A stretch of DNA of 64,000 bases. Source: Gelatoporia subvermispora B (Eukaryota > Basidiomycota > Agaricomycetes > Polyporales > Gelatoporiaceae). A program made the position numbers and the translations under genes. Location of the stretch: positions 501,581-565,580 of the forward strand of contig KB445792.1 of NCBI GenBank assembly GCA_000320605.2, written 5' to 3'. Numbering within the stretch: position 1 is the stretch's first letter; each line of letters opens with the position of its first letter. Positions 35,606 to 45,618 of the stretch are shown here, in pieces. Below the pieces are notes generated by a model. That model saw only the letters and a list, made by a program, of their open reading frames with translations. It was not told where the DNA came from and made no database searches.

Positions 35606-38600
35606 ATGTACCATGACTGCGGAGCTGTATCTTCCAGACCCATTGAGCAACTGCCCCAGACAACTCGGTCTAAGCTCAGGTCCACCCAGATTCTAACCTC
35701 ATTGCCGCAGATCGTCTCCGAACTTGTGCAGAACTCGCTAGACGCAGGAGCGCATAATGTGGATATAGGTGTCAATTGCGAAGAATGGAGCTGCTGGGTT
35801 CGTGATGACGGCGCTGGGATCAGCAGGGATGGGCTTGCCGTCCTCGAAGGAGGACCTGGCGGTGGGAGATATGGTAAGTGGGGCGTCATTGTCGGTGAGA
35901 GACACCGGAATATAGTGACATTATTGGCGTATGCGCCCAGGCACTTCAAAAGCCTACACGCCGGCATCACTCGGGGAGGTAACGACTTTCGGCTTCCGTG
36001 GCGAAGGTCGGTGGCGGGACTTCTCCAAGCAAGCGAGTCCACTCACGAGCTTACAGCGCTTGCATCTGCTGCGGATCTCTGCTGTCTCGAGATCTCCTCT
36101 CGTACTGCTAGGTCCAGAGAATGTTGGTCGGTCATCCTAAAGGTAGCAATAGGTTGTTGTGAGCTGCGAAGTACAGTTTTAATGGTAGCGATGCAGGATG
36201 GCAAGAGCTTGTACAATGGTCCATCAATCAGATGGCGTAGAGAATCGCCAGGTACCGTTGTATGCGTGCGAGATGCCTTCTATAATGTTTGTACTCAATG
36301 TTTTAGTGACGTTTTACCGCTGCTCATCTGGGGCACTCAAAGCTCCCGGTTCGCCGTTTTTCACACCCAACTCCGGCTCGGACGATCGAGCTCATACGGA
36401 AGGGAATCGAGACGCTTGCCCTAGTTTTCCCGGAAGTAGCTTTCACACTGGAGAACACGAGTAAAGCCGGAGATGGAGAGGCTCGCAAGGGTCGAGTCTT
36501 GGCTATTCCGAGAGTAAGTCTACTGGCGTAGTACAAGCGATATCGTTGATGTCATCTTCTAGACGACATCGACGCTTTCGAGTTTCCGCAACCTGTACGG
36601 CCGAGCTCTTGCTGAGGTGAGAATTCTAAACCTGACACATCAGTCGCTTGCATTCTTACCTGCATTGACCAGCACATGCAAGAGTTCGATGAGTCTTGGA
36701 ATGATATGAGGTTACAGGGCTTCATCAGTCTCGAGGGAGCACTATCCAAGGTAAGTCATGGGTTTGACACATTGTCATGTTCACTGATTGTGTCGAGCAA
36801 GGCCTACCAATTTCTATGTACGTCAGGAGCTGCTCATGCTTGCGTCGTAACTTAAGCGTTTCTGAGGAACAGATGTCAATCGTCACCTCATGGCGACCTC
36901 AGATCTACATCGTCTGATAGACCAGAGATTCTCGAATAGCACCTTTTCAAAACACGTACGCATGACCATTCATATTCGATCAAGTGAAATGGTCTGTTGA
37001 GTTCGATCTGACATCAGTCATACGATGAAGCCGGTGAGATGAGCTCACGTTCAGGTGAGCGCACCAGTGACCATGTTTAAAGTGAAAGTACATGTTCCGA
37101 TAGAATCTCGCCGATCGCCCCGCAAGACAGAGAAAAAGCCAGTATACGTCCTCAACCTGCTGATTAATCCCCAGCAATTAGATAACTGCCTAGAACCCGC
37201 GAAGTCTGAAGTGCAACTACGGGTATACAATTAAGCTTGAGCGCATAAGTTCCACTGACGACCTAATGAATCGTTCAGGATCCGGGAGCCGCGTCAGCTT
37301 TCCTATCCTTAGTTATTGATGCGTTCCTGATACAACACGGGTTTGCTTTGCCTCGGGAAGCCGGAAAAAGGGCCGCTTGTTCATTGAGCGATTCGCCACA
37401 GAAGAGACGACGGTTATATGACGATGGACAGGGGCACAGGTCTATTAACAGGCCGTCGGTTACTGCGTCGTCATATCAGAAAGATGCAGCGGAGCTATTA
37501 TTGGCTCGTCCGGTGCGCTCACACATCCGCGTAGTCAATATAGTCGGCTCAATGAACGTTAGTGGCTAAATGACGAGGAACTAGATACTCGACCTGGTGA
37601 ATCCGAGACACTCTGGACGGATCCCGTCACTGGCGACAGATTTCTCGTTGACACGATCACCGGAAATTCGCGCCCTCTGAATACACCAACGACGCACAGC
37701 AGTGATACCGTCTCCCAACCGTCCGGTCGTCGAACTTTAACACGTTCACTGAGCACCACCGAGGACATGCCGGAGTGGATCTCAGCAGCTCTCAGGGTAT
37801 GACCCTGTGCTATCGCGTTCAACATTACTCATGCTGAGCCAATCCCAGGACAATGAAGCATACACCCCAACCGAGTCCCGGATACCCGAACTATCAGTCT
37901 CGTCCATATTTACTATGGATGTTAGCTCCCAACAAGCGCAAATGGGCAATACGCTGCCACGTAGACCGTCTTTGTGGAACCATGGGAGGCGGCTCCGCGG
38001 CAAAGATAGTTCGATCAATCTCGGGTCTTCCAGCATAAGTCGCTTTCAGCCTGAGGATCTACGACAAGCGCGTGTTCTTGGACAGGTAGATCGCAAGTTC
38101 ATAGCATGTGTTATGTCGGCGGCACCGCATGGAGACGAAGTGATGAACTCTACTGTTCACGGTGCTGAAATTGATCAAGGTGGAAGATCACAGAACTCAC
38201 TCGTTTTGATTGATCAACATGCGGCGGACGAACGCGTTCGCGTGGAACGGTTCCTCAAGGAGCTTTGTCTCGGCTTTCTTGGACACTCAGCAGATGCTAA
38301 CAACACTCACCAGCCGCTAGGCGCGAGCACTGTGGAACTTACACCTCCCGTTCCGATATTGCTCACACTAGAAGAGACGCGCAAGCTATTGTATTCTCAG
38401 GAGATCAAGAGCGCGTTCGCACGTTGGGGTGTCAACGTCGTTGTCCCGGAGGAACCACCGGCAGAGCCAAGCTCAACATTGGATCCCGGAACGTCGCGCG
38501 GTGACAGCGCTTACCTACAGGCTTTCGTCAAGAGCATTCCCGAAGTCCTGAGTGATAAGGTACATACGATTGGTGCGACAATAGACCCATCTAACTGTGC

Positions 38601-39140
38601 AGCCTGCTAGCTACTTGCAGGCGATGAGCTGCGAGACGTCGTTAAAGGCTACCTTGCAAAATTAGACGTAGACGGGTTGCCCCCAGTCTCTCATGATGCA
38701 CTGCTGGCAACGGATGCATCAATGGATGGAGCAAATTTGCTGTGGCAGAAAGCCTTGAGGTGGTGCCCGAGAGAGCTACTCGAACTTATCAATTCTAAGG
38801 CTTGCAGAGGTATGTGATGCAAGTGTACCTCACATCGATATAACTGATTGAGCCTTTCTTAGGTGCTATCATGTTTAATGACACCTTGACACTGGAGCAA
38901 TGTATACGTCTCGTAAAACGCTTAGCTGAAACCGCCTTCCCGTTTCAGTGCGCACACGGCAGGTCCGTATTTAGGCTTCTCTCTATATTATATGCAAGTT
39001 TCCACTCAACGTTGTGTTGCAGACCGTCTCTCGTTCCTCTGGCTCATCTCGATGATGGATTTGAAATACAACATTCATCGAGCTCGCCCTCCGGCTCCCG
39101 ACATCATGAGCCTATTGATTGGGTGGCATTCACCAAGTAG
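35606..39140 (+). CDS. MLH3: DNA mismatch repair protein MLH3
   Basis: A MutL homologue that pairs with MLH1 in mismatch repair and meiotic crossover resolution, with a latent metal-dependent endonuclease. N-terminal GHKL ATPase: LRSTQILTSLPQIVSELVQN, DDGAGI, RYGTSKAYTPASL (across an intron), EVTTFGFRGEALAS (two introns). Further on: KPVYVLNLLINPQQ and CLEPAKSEVQL. C-terminal endonuclease: IDQHAADERVRVERFL (the DQHAxxERxRxE metal motif, near 38207-38260), SKACRGAIMF and FPFQCAHGRPSLVPL, where the last two are joined across introns at 38811 and 38961. About 12 introns; the junctions I checked keep frame. The motif order and QHA type fit MLH3 rather than MLH1 or PMS1. It appears functional. Confidence 0.92.
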
Positions 39141-39569
39141 ATGATAGATTCAGGTGTATGTAGACGACGTTCGACGGGATCGTTGGACAATTTCATTACC
39201 ATTTTCAGACGTCTACGTCCGTCGCTCTCCACTGAGGGCAAAAAAAAGACTCGGCTACATCGATGACTTGTGTGTTCAGCATTTAGACAGTCTCGTTCAT
39301 GCATTATGTACAGGGCAGATCGGTAGGCCACAACAATCTGGGGATCTCAGCCCCTCACAATGTCTTCACATCGCAGCGCTTGGCGGTCCTGTCATGAACC
39401 CGTATGCTGAATTTGAGATACCCATAACAGCACTCGCCGCTCTTCTGAATATCATCTGCGCCTTCGCATCTGAACGCCGCGTAAAACGACACGAAAAGGG
39501 CTCACGATAGCTACACCGCGTTGCATTATGTGATAAGTCTCTTAACTGGCGTAACTTCGATGGTGATAC
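39141..39569. other. convergent 3' intergenic region
   Basis: Between the MLH3 stop (plus) and the end of the P450 relic (minus). A 118-codon plus-strand frame is present without motifs or expected splicing, so it is not annotated. Confidence 0.45.
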
Positions 39570-41540
39570 GCACCTCATAGATGACTCTACGTTAAATTTG
39601 AGCGTTGGTAATCCCTCGTCAGGTAGGGCGAGGCTGAACACCGACAATATGGTTGCGGAGATCACAAATAGCTCGTCCTCGGCAAGGCATTTACTATACT
39701 CAGACCACAGCATCACACCAGTCATAATTGTGCACTCACCGGCGCCCATAGCCGAATGCATAGAGACTGAGATCGGTTATCGAAACATCGAGATCCAAAA
39801 ATCGCGCAGGAATTGAGGCGAGGTAATCGTACTTCGGTTGATGCTCGTGAGCGACATTCCTATAAGTATGCAAATGTCGGCATCATATGATTCGTCACTA
39901 TATCGCTACCATGGCATTTACCATGAAATCGAGAAAATCATGGTTCCTTTGGGAATAAACAATCCAATGTAGACTTCGTCCTACATGGAGCATCGCGGGA
40001 AGCCTGGATATACATTAGTCAATAAGTGGTAGCGATAGATGTCCATATACCAAGTGGCATCGCTGGGCTCCATCTCATTGTTTCTTTGATGACGGCGTCC
40101 ACATAGGCCGGCAGGGTACCTCGGTCGGCCACAAGTGGCAGGCACCCACAGCCTACAGCTCTGTCTATCTCTTCCTGCGCGAGCTTCTGTTTGTCGGATG
40201 GGCCATCGTGTTGTAAATAGAAGTCAATACGGTCGAAGGGACCTGCGGCAAGCGAATGATAAGTCTCAACACCTCTCCTTACAGCGTGTTAGACCACTCT
40301 CTGTCTCAACGCTCCCTTGAACTGGAATGAGCAATGTTGTCGCTGCTCAATTTGGAGCAAACATACCTGCTTACATGCTGTCAGCTGCCCACTTCAGGCC
40401 ATGCTCAAACTGACACATATCTTCCCTTCCCGGTGCCTCCGTCAAGAGCTGTCTGACGAAAGAAGGAGGCGCTTTGCCTTCAGACTGATGAAACTATAAG
40501 AAGGCACCCGAGTATATTGTATAATGATTCACCAACCATATCCCGCTTTGTGTGCTCGTACGGCTTCGTGACGAATCAGTCAAAAATTCCTGCAATGCGT
40601 AGGATTCTGCGTTGCGACGGAAGCCAGGATGGTAGGTGCTTCACTGTGTCAACGTTCAGCGCTCCCTCTTTAAAAAATCAATCTGTGATCCCAGCACTCA
40701 TGTACGGGAATGTGATTAGCGAGGTAGGCACCAGGCATGATAGATTCTCCCATCGGGTTGTTTCTGCTAATGTAATATGCTATATTGACCGACATGTGAG
40801 CGGCGCATGCACATGAAGATGGGATGAACGTCGCTACGCTACGGACAATCCGTAAGTAACTGCAAGAATCAGGCGCCCTGTAGCTCTAATGCACGTGTGA
40901 ATCAAGACAAGTCAGCGACAGATTTGAACCGCACCAACAATCGTATATGCTTGAAGAACGGTTCAGGATCCTCCAATAGTTGTTTCCCGATTACAGCGGC
41001 GACGTCCTCTTCGATTCCGTGAAACTGCCTGACAGAACTCGGAGATAGTGCATTGTGTGCGGATTTGCGTTGCCTCATCCACTCATCAGTATAAGGCAGG
41101 AAGGCCATGCTCTAAATGCATTTTAGATTAGCGCAATTCGATGAGGCGCAATTCGATACGTTGCCGCCATCAAACATCTCGTAGGAGACAGTGAGAGAGG
41201 TCGATTAGACATTATCGCGGCTCCCTTGTCCAAGAGATCACGAATCGCGTCCATAGAATTCAGGAACAATATATTCGTTCCAAATCCATGAAAGAATGTA
41301 AGATCGCCTGCCAATGATGGATGAGGTAGTAAATCATCTCTGGACCAGAGACTGGTGTTGGAAAGCGACATAGGTCTACCATATCGCTCGTTATGTAGTG
41401 TAACTTTAGACCAGTTGTTTCGCGGCATGGCTCCGAACATGTTCACGAACAAGATGTTTCCGGGGGGCTGGGGGAAATTGATGTTTGTGCCGTGCCCGGA
41501 AGAAGCATCAGCGCGATAGAGCAGGTGCCGAAAGTAAGCA
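39570..41540 (-). pseudogene. cytochrome P450 pseudogene (basidiomycete type)
   Basis: A minus-strand P450 can be read from N- to C-terminus, but only by changing frame repeatedly. Recognisable parts: a proline-rich hinge and MPRNNWSK (about 41410-41480); HNERYGDLTFFHGFGTNILF (intron inside); FLPYTDEWMRQRK (41070-41105); RLILAVTYGLS (about 40860-40900); LPSWLP (about 40640-40660); a helix-I-proximal segment with WAADSM (40370-40480); the K-helix ExxR motif in KETMRW (40075-40090); FIPKGTM (near 39940); and AFGYGRR (about 39740). Damage: a frame change in the hinge, a frame break at the 41125 intron, stops and frame changes between 40140 and 40860, and loss of the heme-binding CPG segment after GRR, where the sequence resumes at CLAEDELFVIS. 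The transcript could not give a heme protein. The family is not assigned. Confidence 0.85.
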
Positions 41541-42135
41541 TAGCGGCGCTATGACCTTCGAGTTGAGCCATTCTGAGATAAGGGAGTTAGAGAACGCTAA
41601 GCACAGTTGAGGTAATACCAGCCTGTATATCTGTCCTTTCGCATGTTGTGACGTATTCATTTACTTTCCCCTCACCACCGACACCCGTGCCATGCGACTG
41701 ACAGGTTGCGTTGAGGATGGTTTCGCTTCATCATATAGAACAATACCGTCCTACTATGGCACCGATCTGTGGCGCACATGACGCACCACCAATGGTACTC
41801 GGAGGTAATTACCTGACATGTTGGCTTGCCTTTCAAGGCTTGCTGGCGTATTCCTGCCTTTCGGCACGTTGTAGAGGCGTCTAAGTTGCGCCAAGTACCG
41901 AAAGGGCAGGAAAGGGCTGGGAAACCAAGTGGCATATTTCCCTGATGGAGATCATGGAGCCATTTCTTGGGAGTGGATCGGAGCTAGTCCACGATAGAAC
42001 ACGGTGTTACGTACTCGATTGCCCCAGCCGAATGTACAGCCGAATTAAGAGGAATCACACAGGTACTGATGTTGCGTCATTGGCCAGCTGTTGAGCGCGA
42101 TCTGGACCTGTATATTGTACTGCTGTCACCTCGGC
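41541..42135. other. intergenic, no gene seen
   Basis: No supported coding content on either strand. It lies between the P450 relic and the TATA element at 42136 and would include the remains of the P450 promoter. Confidence 0.4.
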
Positions 42136-42144
42136 TATAAAAGT
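42136..42144 (+). promoter_or_regulatory. strong TATA box
   Basis: CTATAAAAG is a near-perfect TATA element, 56 bases before an ATG at 42200 with a good start context (A at -3, G at +4). Initiation would be expected near 42167. Confidence 0.5.
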
Positions 42145-42199
42145 GCCTGACCCATAGACCCAGTAATTCAAGCGGCCAACTAGACATCCTCAGATTAGT

Positions 42200-42591
42200 A
42201 TGGAAGCAGAGACTGACAAGAACGTGCATCTTGCACGAGGTTCCACGCATACGCACAAAGGGCTTCCGGTATTGTCGACTTTGGCCGTGTGCGAACCTTG
42301 GGCACACTAGCAGGTCCCACGCAGCGTGTAAGTTAGAAGGTGCCTAAGCTTCGCACGATTCCTTGGGGGTCCTCCACGGGGACAGGCCAAATGCAAATGT
42401 ATCAACTATGCTCGGGCGTGTTAGTTTGACAGCAAGACCTCATCAGCAAAGTATCACTTTTGCTTCTGCAGCATTCATGGCCTTTCCAACGGTCGAGAAG
42501 CTCTCTAAAATATGGAAAACCAGCGCAGAAGTAAGTACAACGTTCCCCTGATGTCAACACATGCTCATAGTCACTGCGTGCGTCCCGTTAA
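42200..42591 (+). CDS. candidate small spliced gene, function unknown
   Basis: My model has four exons, 42200-42268, 42314-42327, 42386-42530 and 42571-42591, joined in frame to give 82 residues. All introns are GT..AG (45, 58 and 40 nt), and introns 2 and 3 start with the strong donor GTAAGT. Without splicing each frame stops early. The product begins MEAETDKNVHLARG, has a mid-region ASAAFMAFPTVEKLSKIWK that could form an amphipathic helix, and ends in a basic stretch (ESLRASR). I recognise no family. A 14-nt exon and two short introns are unusual and lower the confidence. Support comes from the TATA element, start context and donor quality. It sits between two decayed oxidative genes and converges with the FAD oxidase gene. 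Confidence 0.35.
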
Positions 42592-42751
42592 TAATTTCTG
42601 ACTATCTGGCAACAGTTCTCTTGGTCTCTCCTCTGAGTCTCTCCGGCGACGCTGTAGTGATACAGACCAACTTTCGAAAAATGACATATGATTCCAAATA
42701 TCATGTTATGCACTCCAATACGCATTTCATGTCTTCGAAACAAACAGCACG

Positions 42752-44544
42752 TTACTGAGCTGCAGCAGGAGTGATTACGAACCATTTATTGAAGGCCATG
42801 TCCGGATCATACTTTCGCTTCAATGCCTGAAGCCTGGGCCAGTTGCTGTCATAGAGAATGCGTGACCTGATCTCTGTGGTCGTTCCATGAGCTGGAAAAG
42901 CATCGCTGCCTACGAGATAGGTGCTTCAGCGAAGTTCTACATGTTATTCTGTTGCAGACACCTACTGAAATTACCTTGACCCACAGCCTCAGCGGGATTT
43001 ACGTCAGCCATGGTTGCAATAAGTTGACCAGCCGACTCTTTGGCAAGTGCATATGTCCCTGGCTCATCATCATCTCAGGCCAACATGGTAACGACATTAG
43101 TTCGGCGGCCACGCCGGAATGCGGTCGCATCATCTAGTATGCTGTTGACCTTGCCCATGGGGACGAGCTCACAAGCGATCAACGTCTCGAACTTCCCCAT
43201 CTCACGGAAGCGCTTGACCAACTCGAAGCTTTTTGCGGAACACTCCGGAAGGTCGACGTTCGGCGAGTGATAGGTCCCTTTCTCGTAGTAATTACGACCG
43301 TGTAGAAACAAGTGGTTCTGATGCGGAAAAATATGCTCGTCGTGAGTAAAGTGGTCTTCTATGAGCCACATATATATTATATACCATAGCTTCATCTATC
43401 TTCTCGAACGGCATTTCCTTGCTTAAATCAGCGACTGGGCCTACAATCCGATTACTCAGATATGAATTTGTCTCAACAGCCGGAAGATCGTGACTCACCT
43501 AGGTCCAAGAGTGCCTTGAAGTTCTGGCGTCCCTCCTCTTCTGATCCATTATAGAACAGACCCAAGATGAGTGCGGGCTGACGAATCATTCTTAAGAACA
43601 TGCAAATACACTACGGCGAATGCCTACCGGTTGTCCAAAATGACTTGCACTCTGTACAAACATCACTGCTTCGTCTTGAGTCGGACCATTGAGCCACCAA
43701 GACTGCACCGTAGTTGCGACGGTATCCAACTTGTCAGGCGAAAACACGAGGGATCCTGAATAGACAGTCCTGCACTGAGGATGTAATTTCAGGACGAATT
43801 CGGTCACTACTCCGAAGTTGCAGCCTCCGCCGCGAATTCCCCAAAAGAGGTCCTCATTCTCAGTGGTGCTCGCAGTGAGGGTCGATCCGTTAGGCGTCAC
43901 TACCGTTGCCTGAGAAGATGAAGTTGAGTTCGATGCAGAGGCTGGGACCAGATACCCTACCTGGAAGAGATGATCGACCGTAAGGCCGTGCTTCCCACTC
44001 AGCCACCCAAAGCCTCCGCCGACGATGAGTCTGCGAAGGAGTCAACATCGGAATTAATGGAACATGAGCTGGTCCAAGCGCATACCCTCCGCAACCGGTC
44101 TTTATAGAGAGTTAGCGCGATTTTAGAAAAAACATATTCGCGAGCACCTACATGATTCACAGCTCCCCCAACAGTAGCGAGGCCATGCTGTATAGCGGCT
44201 TTCTCGACGGCGTTCCAGAGCGTACCTCCCCCTATGTACGCGAGCTTCTTCTCAGCATCGATCCTAACACGATCGAAGTACCTCGAGAGATCGACCACTA
44301 GGCCATCAGTTGAGGATGCGCCTGAAGCGCTATGCTCACCTCCGCATATCGCCAGAGGCAGCTTAGCCTGTCGGCTATACGCTATAGCTTGGGCGACACC
44401 GGTCTCGTCCTTGGGGAACGTGACCAGCTGAGCCCTCTTGATGCTGTTGCGTGACCGACGGAAGATAGCATCCTCGTATCCTGGGTCAGAAGGGGTGACT
44501 ATAGTACCCTTGAAGTCAGCCTTGAAGGTCTCGAAGCCAGCCAT
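42752..44544 (-). pseudogene. berberine-bridge-type FAD oxidase with in-frame stop
   Basis: FAD-linked oxidoreductase (FAD_binding_4 plus BBE domain). The start is MAGFETFKADF at 44544. FAD-domain markers: AICGGEHSASGAS with the histidine that usually bonds FAD; GLVVDLSRYF; GGGTLWNAVEKAA; then across introns TGCGG and LIVGGGFGWLSGKHGL; and DLFWGIRGGGCNFGVVTEF. The C-terminal part includes HLFLHGRNYYEKG and the end MAFNKWFVITPAAAQ, stop at 42752. Splice sites keep frame throughout. However, codon 43075-43077 is TGA after VVTMLA, where the family usually has a Trp. The frame stays open and family-like on both sides. The stop would remove about the last 80 residues, including the BBE region. No signal peptide is visible. 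It is either a recently inactivated gene or a base-call error. Confidence 0.75.
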
Positions 44545-45618
44545 GGAGATGGCAGATGACAGATAGGCGAAGTACGCTGCACTGTGTATATTGATTTCAG
44601 AGCGTCGTTACTTTGTGGGAACTAGCGTGTTCTAGGTCTGATAAGGTGAAGACCAGATTCGTATTGCTCGCACTAAGGCGCCATTGCATGACTTCTCAAC
44701 TATCGGAAGATCAGTGTGAAGATGTACACCGGGTCATGTTCATCGTTGCGAATATCTCATCAGAAGAACGTCGTGTTTGGTTTGGCTCACTTCTCTCCAT
44801 TGTTGAGGCGTTTCCGCACCCCATCTGGTCTTCCGCGACTCGGGAGTCGTGGTTGTGACACGTAAAGATGCCGCCAAGTCACCGAAGGCGCAGAGCAAAG
44901 CGTCCATATTTCCGATACCTTTAAGGAGCATCGATGTCGCGGAGTCGAGTTGGCGCTCGTTGAACATGAGTTTGGCGGTGAGAGGATCCACAATTATGGA
45001 AGTCGATGGAACATGTGGTATACCGTGACTATGCCTTCGAATTCAGAAGCGTTTACTGAGTCTTCAGTCGGATCGGGAATGGGACTGCGAATTTCATACC
45101 GAGATATACTCCATACATAGTTTTATCGTTGCTTATGGTCCCATGCTGTGATTGCCAGGATATCCGTTGTGATTCGGATAAGGGGTCAAGGTTTGTCATG
45201 TTGACCAACCGTCTTTGTGGTGTTTCGATCAGTAGGAGAGTGTCCATCATCATCGTTGTGATGGTGGCACCTCCATAACGAGGATATGCCTAAGGCTCGA
45301 ACGTGCGCAGTTGTAGCCTTACGTTTGAAACAGCCGTTCTGCACTCGACATAGCGGTCGCAACCATCCGAAGTCTGCTATCCCCTTAACGTGGATAGGGG
45401 CAACTCGCGAAGTCTCACCAGAGCCATAAGAACCACTTCGTGTTTACGTGTGTATGCCTACTTGCGGCCCCATGCTGCTCTCAACCTCGCCGTCGTACTG
45501 TTATAGTTGAGAGCCATTCCCTCATTCATGTACACCGTGTTGATGCTATTCCGCCTATCCGATTATCGTTGCGTAGTATGGCAAATGATAGTACAATACC
45601 AATCGAATCTATGGTATC
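44545..45618. other. gap with unassigned minus-strand ORF fragments
   Basis: About 1.07 kb between the FAD oxidase start and the SEC18 stop. Two minus-strand frames, 45053-45253 (MMMDTLLLIETPQRR...) and 44740-44991 (MDPLTAKLMFNERQ...), have natural-looking amino-acid composition and could be fragments of one gene. I find no family match and no complete splice model. The FAD oxidase promoter should also lie here. Confidence 0.35.

Noticed and set aside
38569..38629. Apparent stop in MLH3 after the exon ending VLSDK
   Set aside because: Choosing the acceptor CTGCTAG joins LLAGDELRDV in frame, so MLH3 is intact there.
39154..39510. 118-codon plus-strand frame after MLH3
   Set aside because: MLH3 already ends normally at 39140. 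The frame has no motif and partly overlaps the 3' side of the P450 relic.
43292..43395. Apparent frameshift in the FAD oxidase near 43375
   Set aside because: Using the acceptor further downstream (before AACCACTTG) restores frame and family sequence, so this is a normal intron of about 68 nt and not a lesion.
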